DNA of 64,000 nucleotides from NCBI GenBank assembly GCA_016183815.1, contig JACPDW010000016.1, positions 27,082-91,081 on the forward strand, written 5' to 3'. This document shows positions 63,866 through 64,000 of this stretch, piece after piece. The DNA is from Flavobacteriia bacterium (GTDB taxonomy: Bacteria > Bacteroidota > Bacteroidia > Flavobacteriales_D > Crocinitomicaceae). Below the pieces are notes generated by a model that was given only the letters and a program-made list of their open reading frames with translations, searched no databases and was not told the DNA's origin. Position 1 is the stretch's first letter. Each line of letters begins with the position of its first letter. The translations under genes and the position numbers were made by a program.

Positions 63866-63968
63866 AGAACGTAGTTAAAGCGAAACCCTTGTTTGAGCAA
63901 AATTGTCTGAAAATTTCTAATTTTCAGCGAACAATTGTAGCGAGTTTGGGATTCGTTAACGAAGTGAG
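63866..63968. repeat. Long nested palindrome
   Basis: The core CTGAAAATT, TCT, AATTTTCAG (63907-63927) is a perfect hairpin, extended by AATTGT/ACAATT. It sits in an outer imperfect palindrome from about 63873 (GCGAAACCCTTGTTTGAGC) to 63959 (AGCGAGTTTGGGATTCGTT). It may be part of an insertion-sequence end or an interspersed element; the window stops too soon to tell. Confidence 0.6.
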
Positions 63969-64000
63969 ATGTAGTTTTCAAATGAAGTTTCTCACAGTCT

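Overview
The window is AT-rich bacterial chromosome from a member of the Bacteroidota, most likely the order Flavobacteriales. The evidence is five proteins or remnants with type IX secretion (T9SS) C-terminal sorting domains, a GldH gliding-motility lipoprotein, a PorE-like OmpA protein, a RicT/PSP1 protein next to gldH, and recurring TTTG-N20-TANNTTTG promoters, which are the Bacteroidota form. I cannot name the family or genus. I see no rRNA, tRNA or CRISPR array.

Layout. 1-2.3 kb: tail of an upstream gene, a T9SS-exported protein and a ParE-type toxin-antitoxin pair. 2.4-9.0 kb: an exopolysaccharide locus (Wzx-like flippase, two GT2 glycosyltransferases, a NodB-like deacetylase, an asparagine-synthase-type amidotransferase). 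9.1-13.4 kb: a 15-bp tandem repeat, a small membrane protein and xanthine dehydrogenase (two subunits), transcribed leftward. 14.0-24.5 kb: an accessory region with a DUF4268 nuclease-like gene, a restriction-modification module lying between two direct repeats of about 435 bp, three toxin-antitoxin systems (HigBA, MazEF, and a PIN toxin with a 52-residue partner), a reductase, a guanine deaminase and a MazG-like protein. 24.6-44.7 kb: core genes (fumarase, OmpA lipoprotein, ApaG, GldH, RicT, an E2 acyltransferase, PorE-like protein, exonuclease, Nudix, TerC, Map, SucC, PaaBCD, ribosomal protein S1). 44.9-56.5 kb: secreted proteins, aspartate kinase, BioB-BioF, a glucosaminidase, RibH and GlmM. 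56.5-64.0 kb: an interspersed-repeat cluster that cuts off the end of a TPR-phosphatase gene, an intact paralogue, AroE, DedA, a rhodanese and a decayed T9SS gene.

The most unusual item is the restriction-modification module at 15.5-19.7 kb. An XRE regulator is followed by one 835-residue protein that carries a complete cytosine-C5 methyltransferase and then a complete N6-adenine methyltransferase, and this abuts an HNH-nuclease gene. The promoter's -7 box overlaps a perfect inverted repeat (TTGTCAT/ATGACAA), which looks like the operator for the regulator. The flanking direct repeats could allow the whole cassette to be lost by recombination.

Two families of short palindromic repeats (a CCGCTGGATT hairpin, and a hairpin of about 65 nt ending in CCGAATACATATTCAAG) recur across the window. 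Three genes look broken: a T9SS protein with an in-frame stop (39.4-40.9 kb), a phosphatase truncated by repeats (57.0 kb) and a frameshifted T9SS remnant (63.3 kb).
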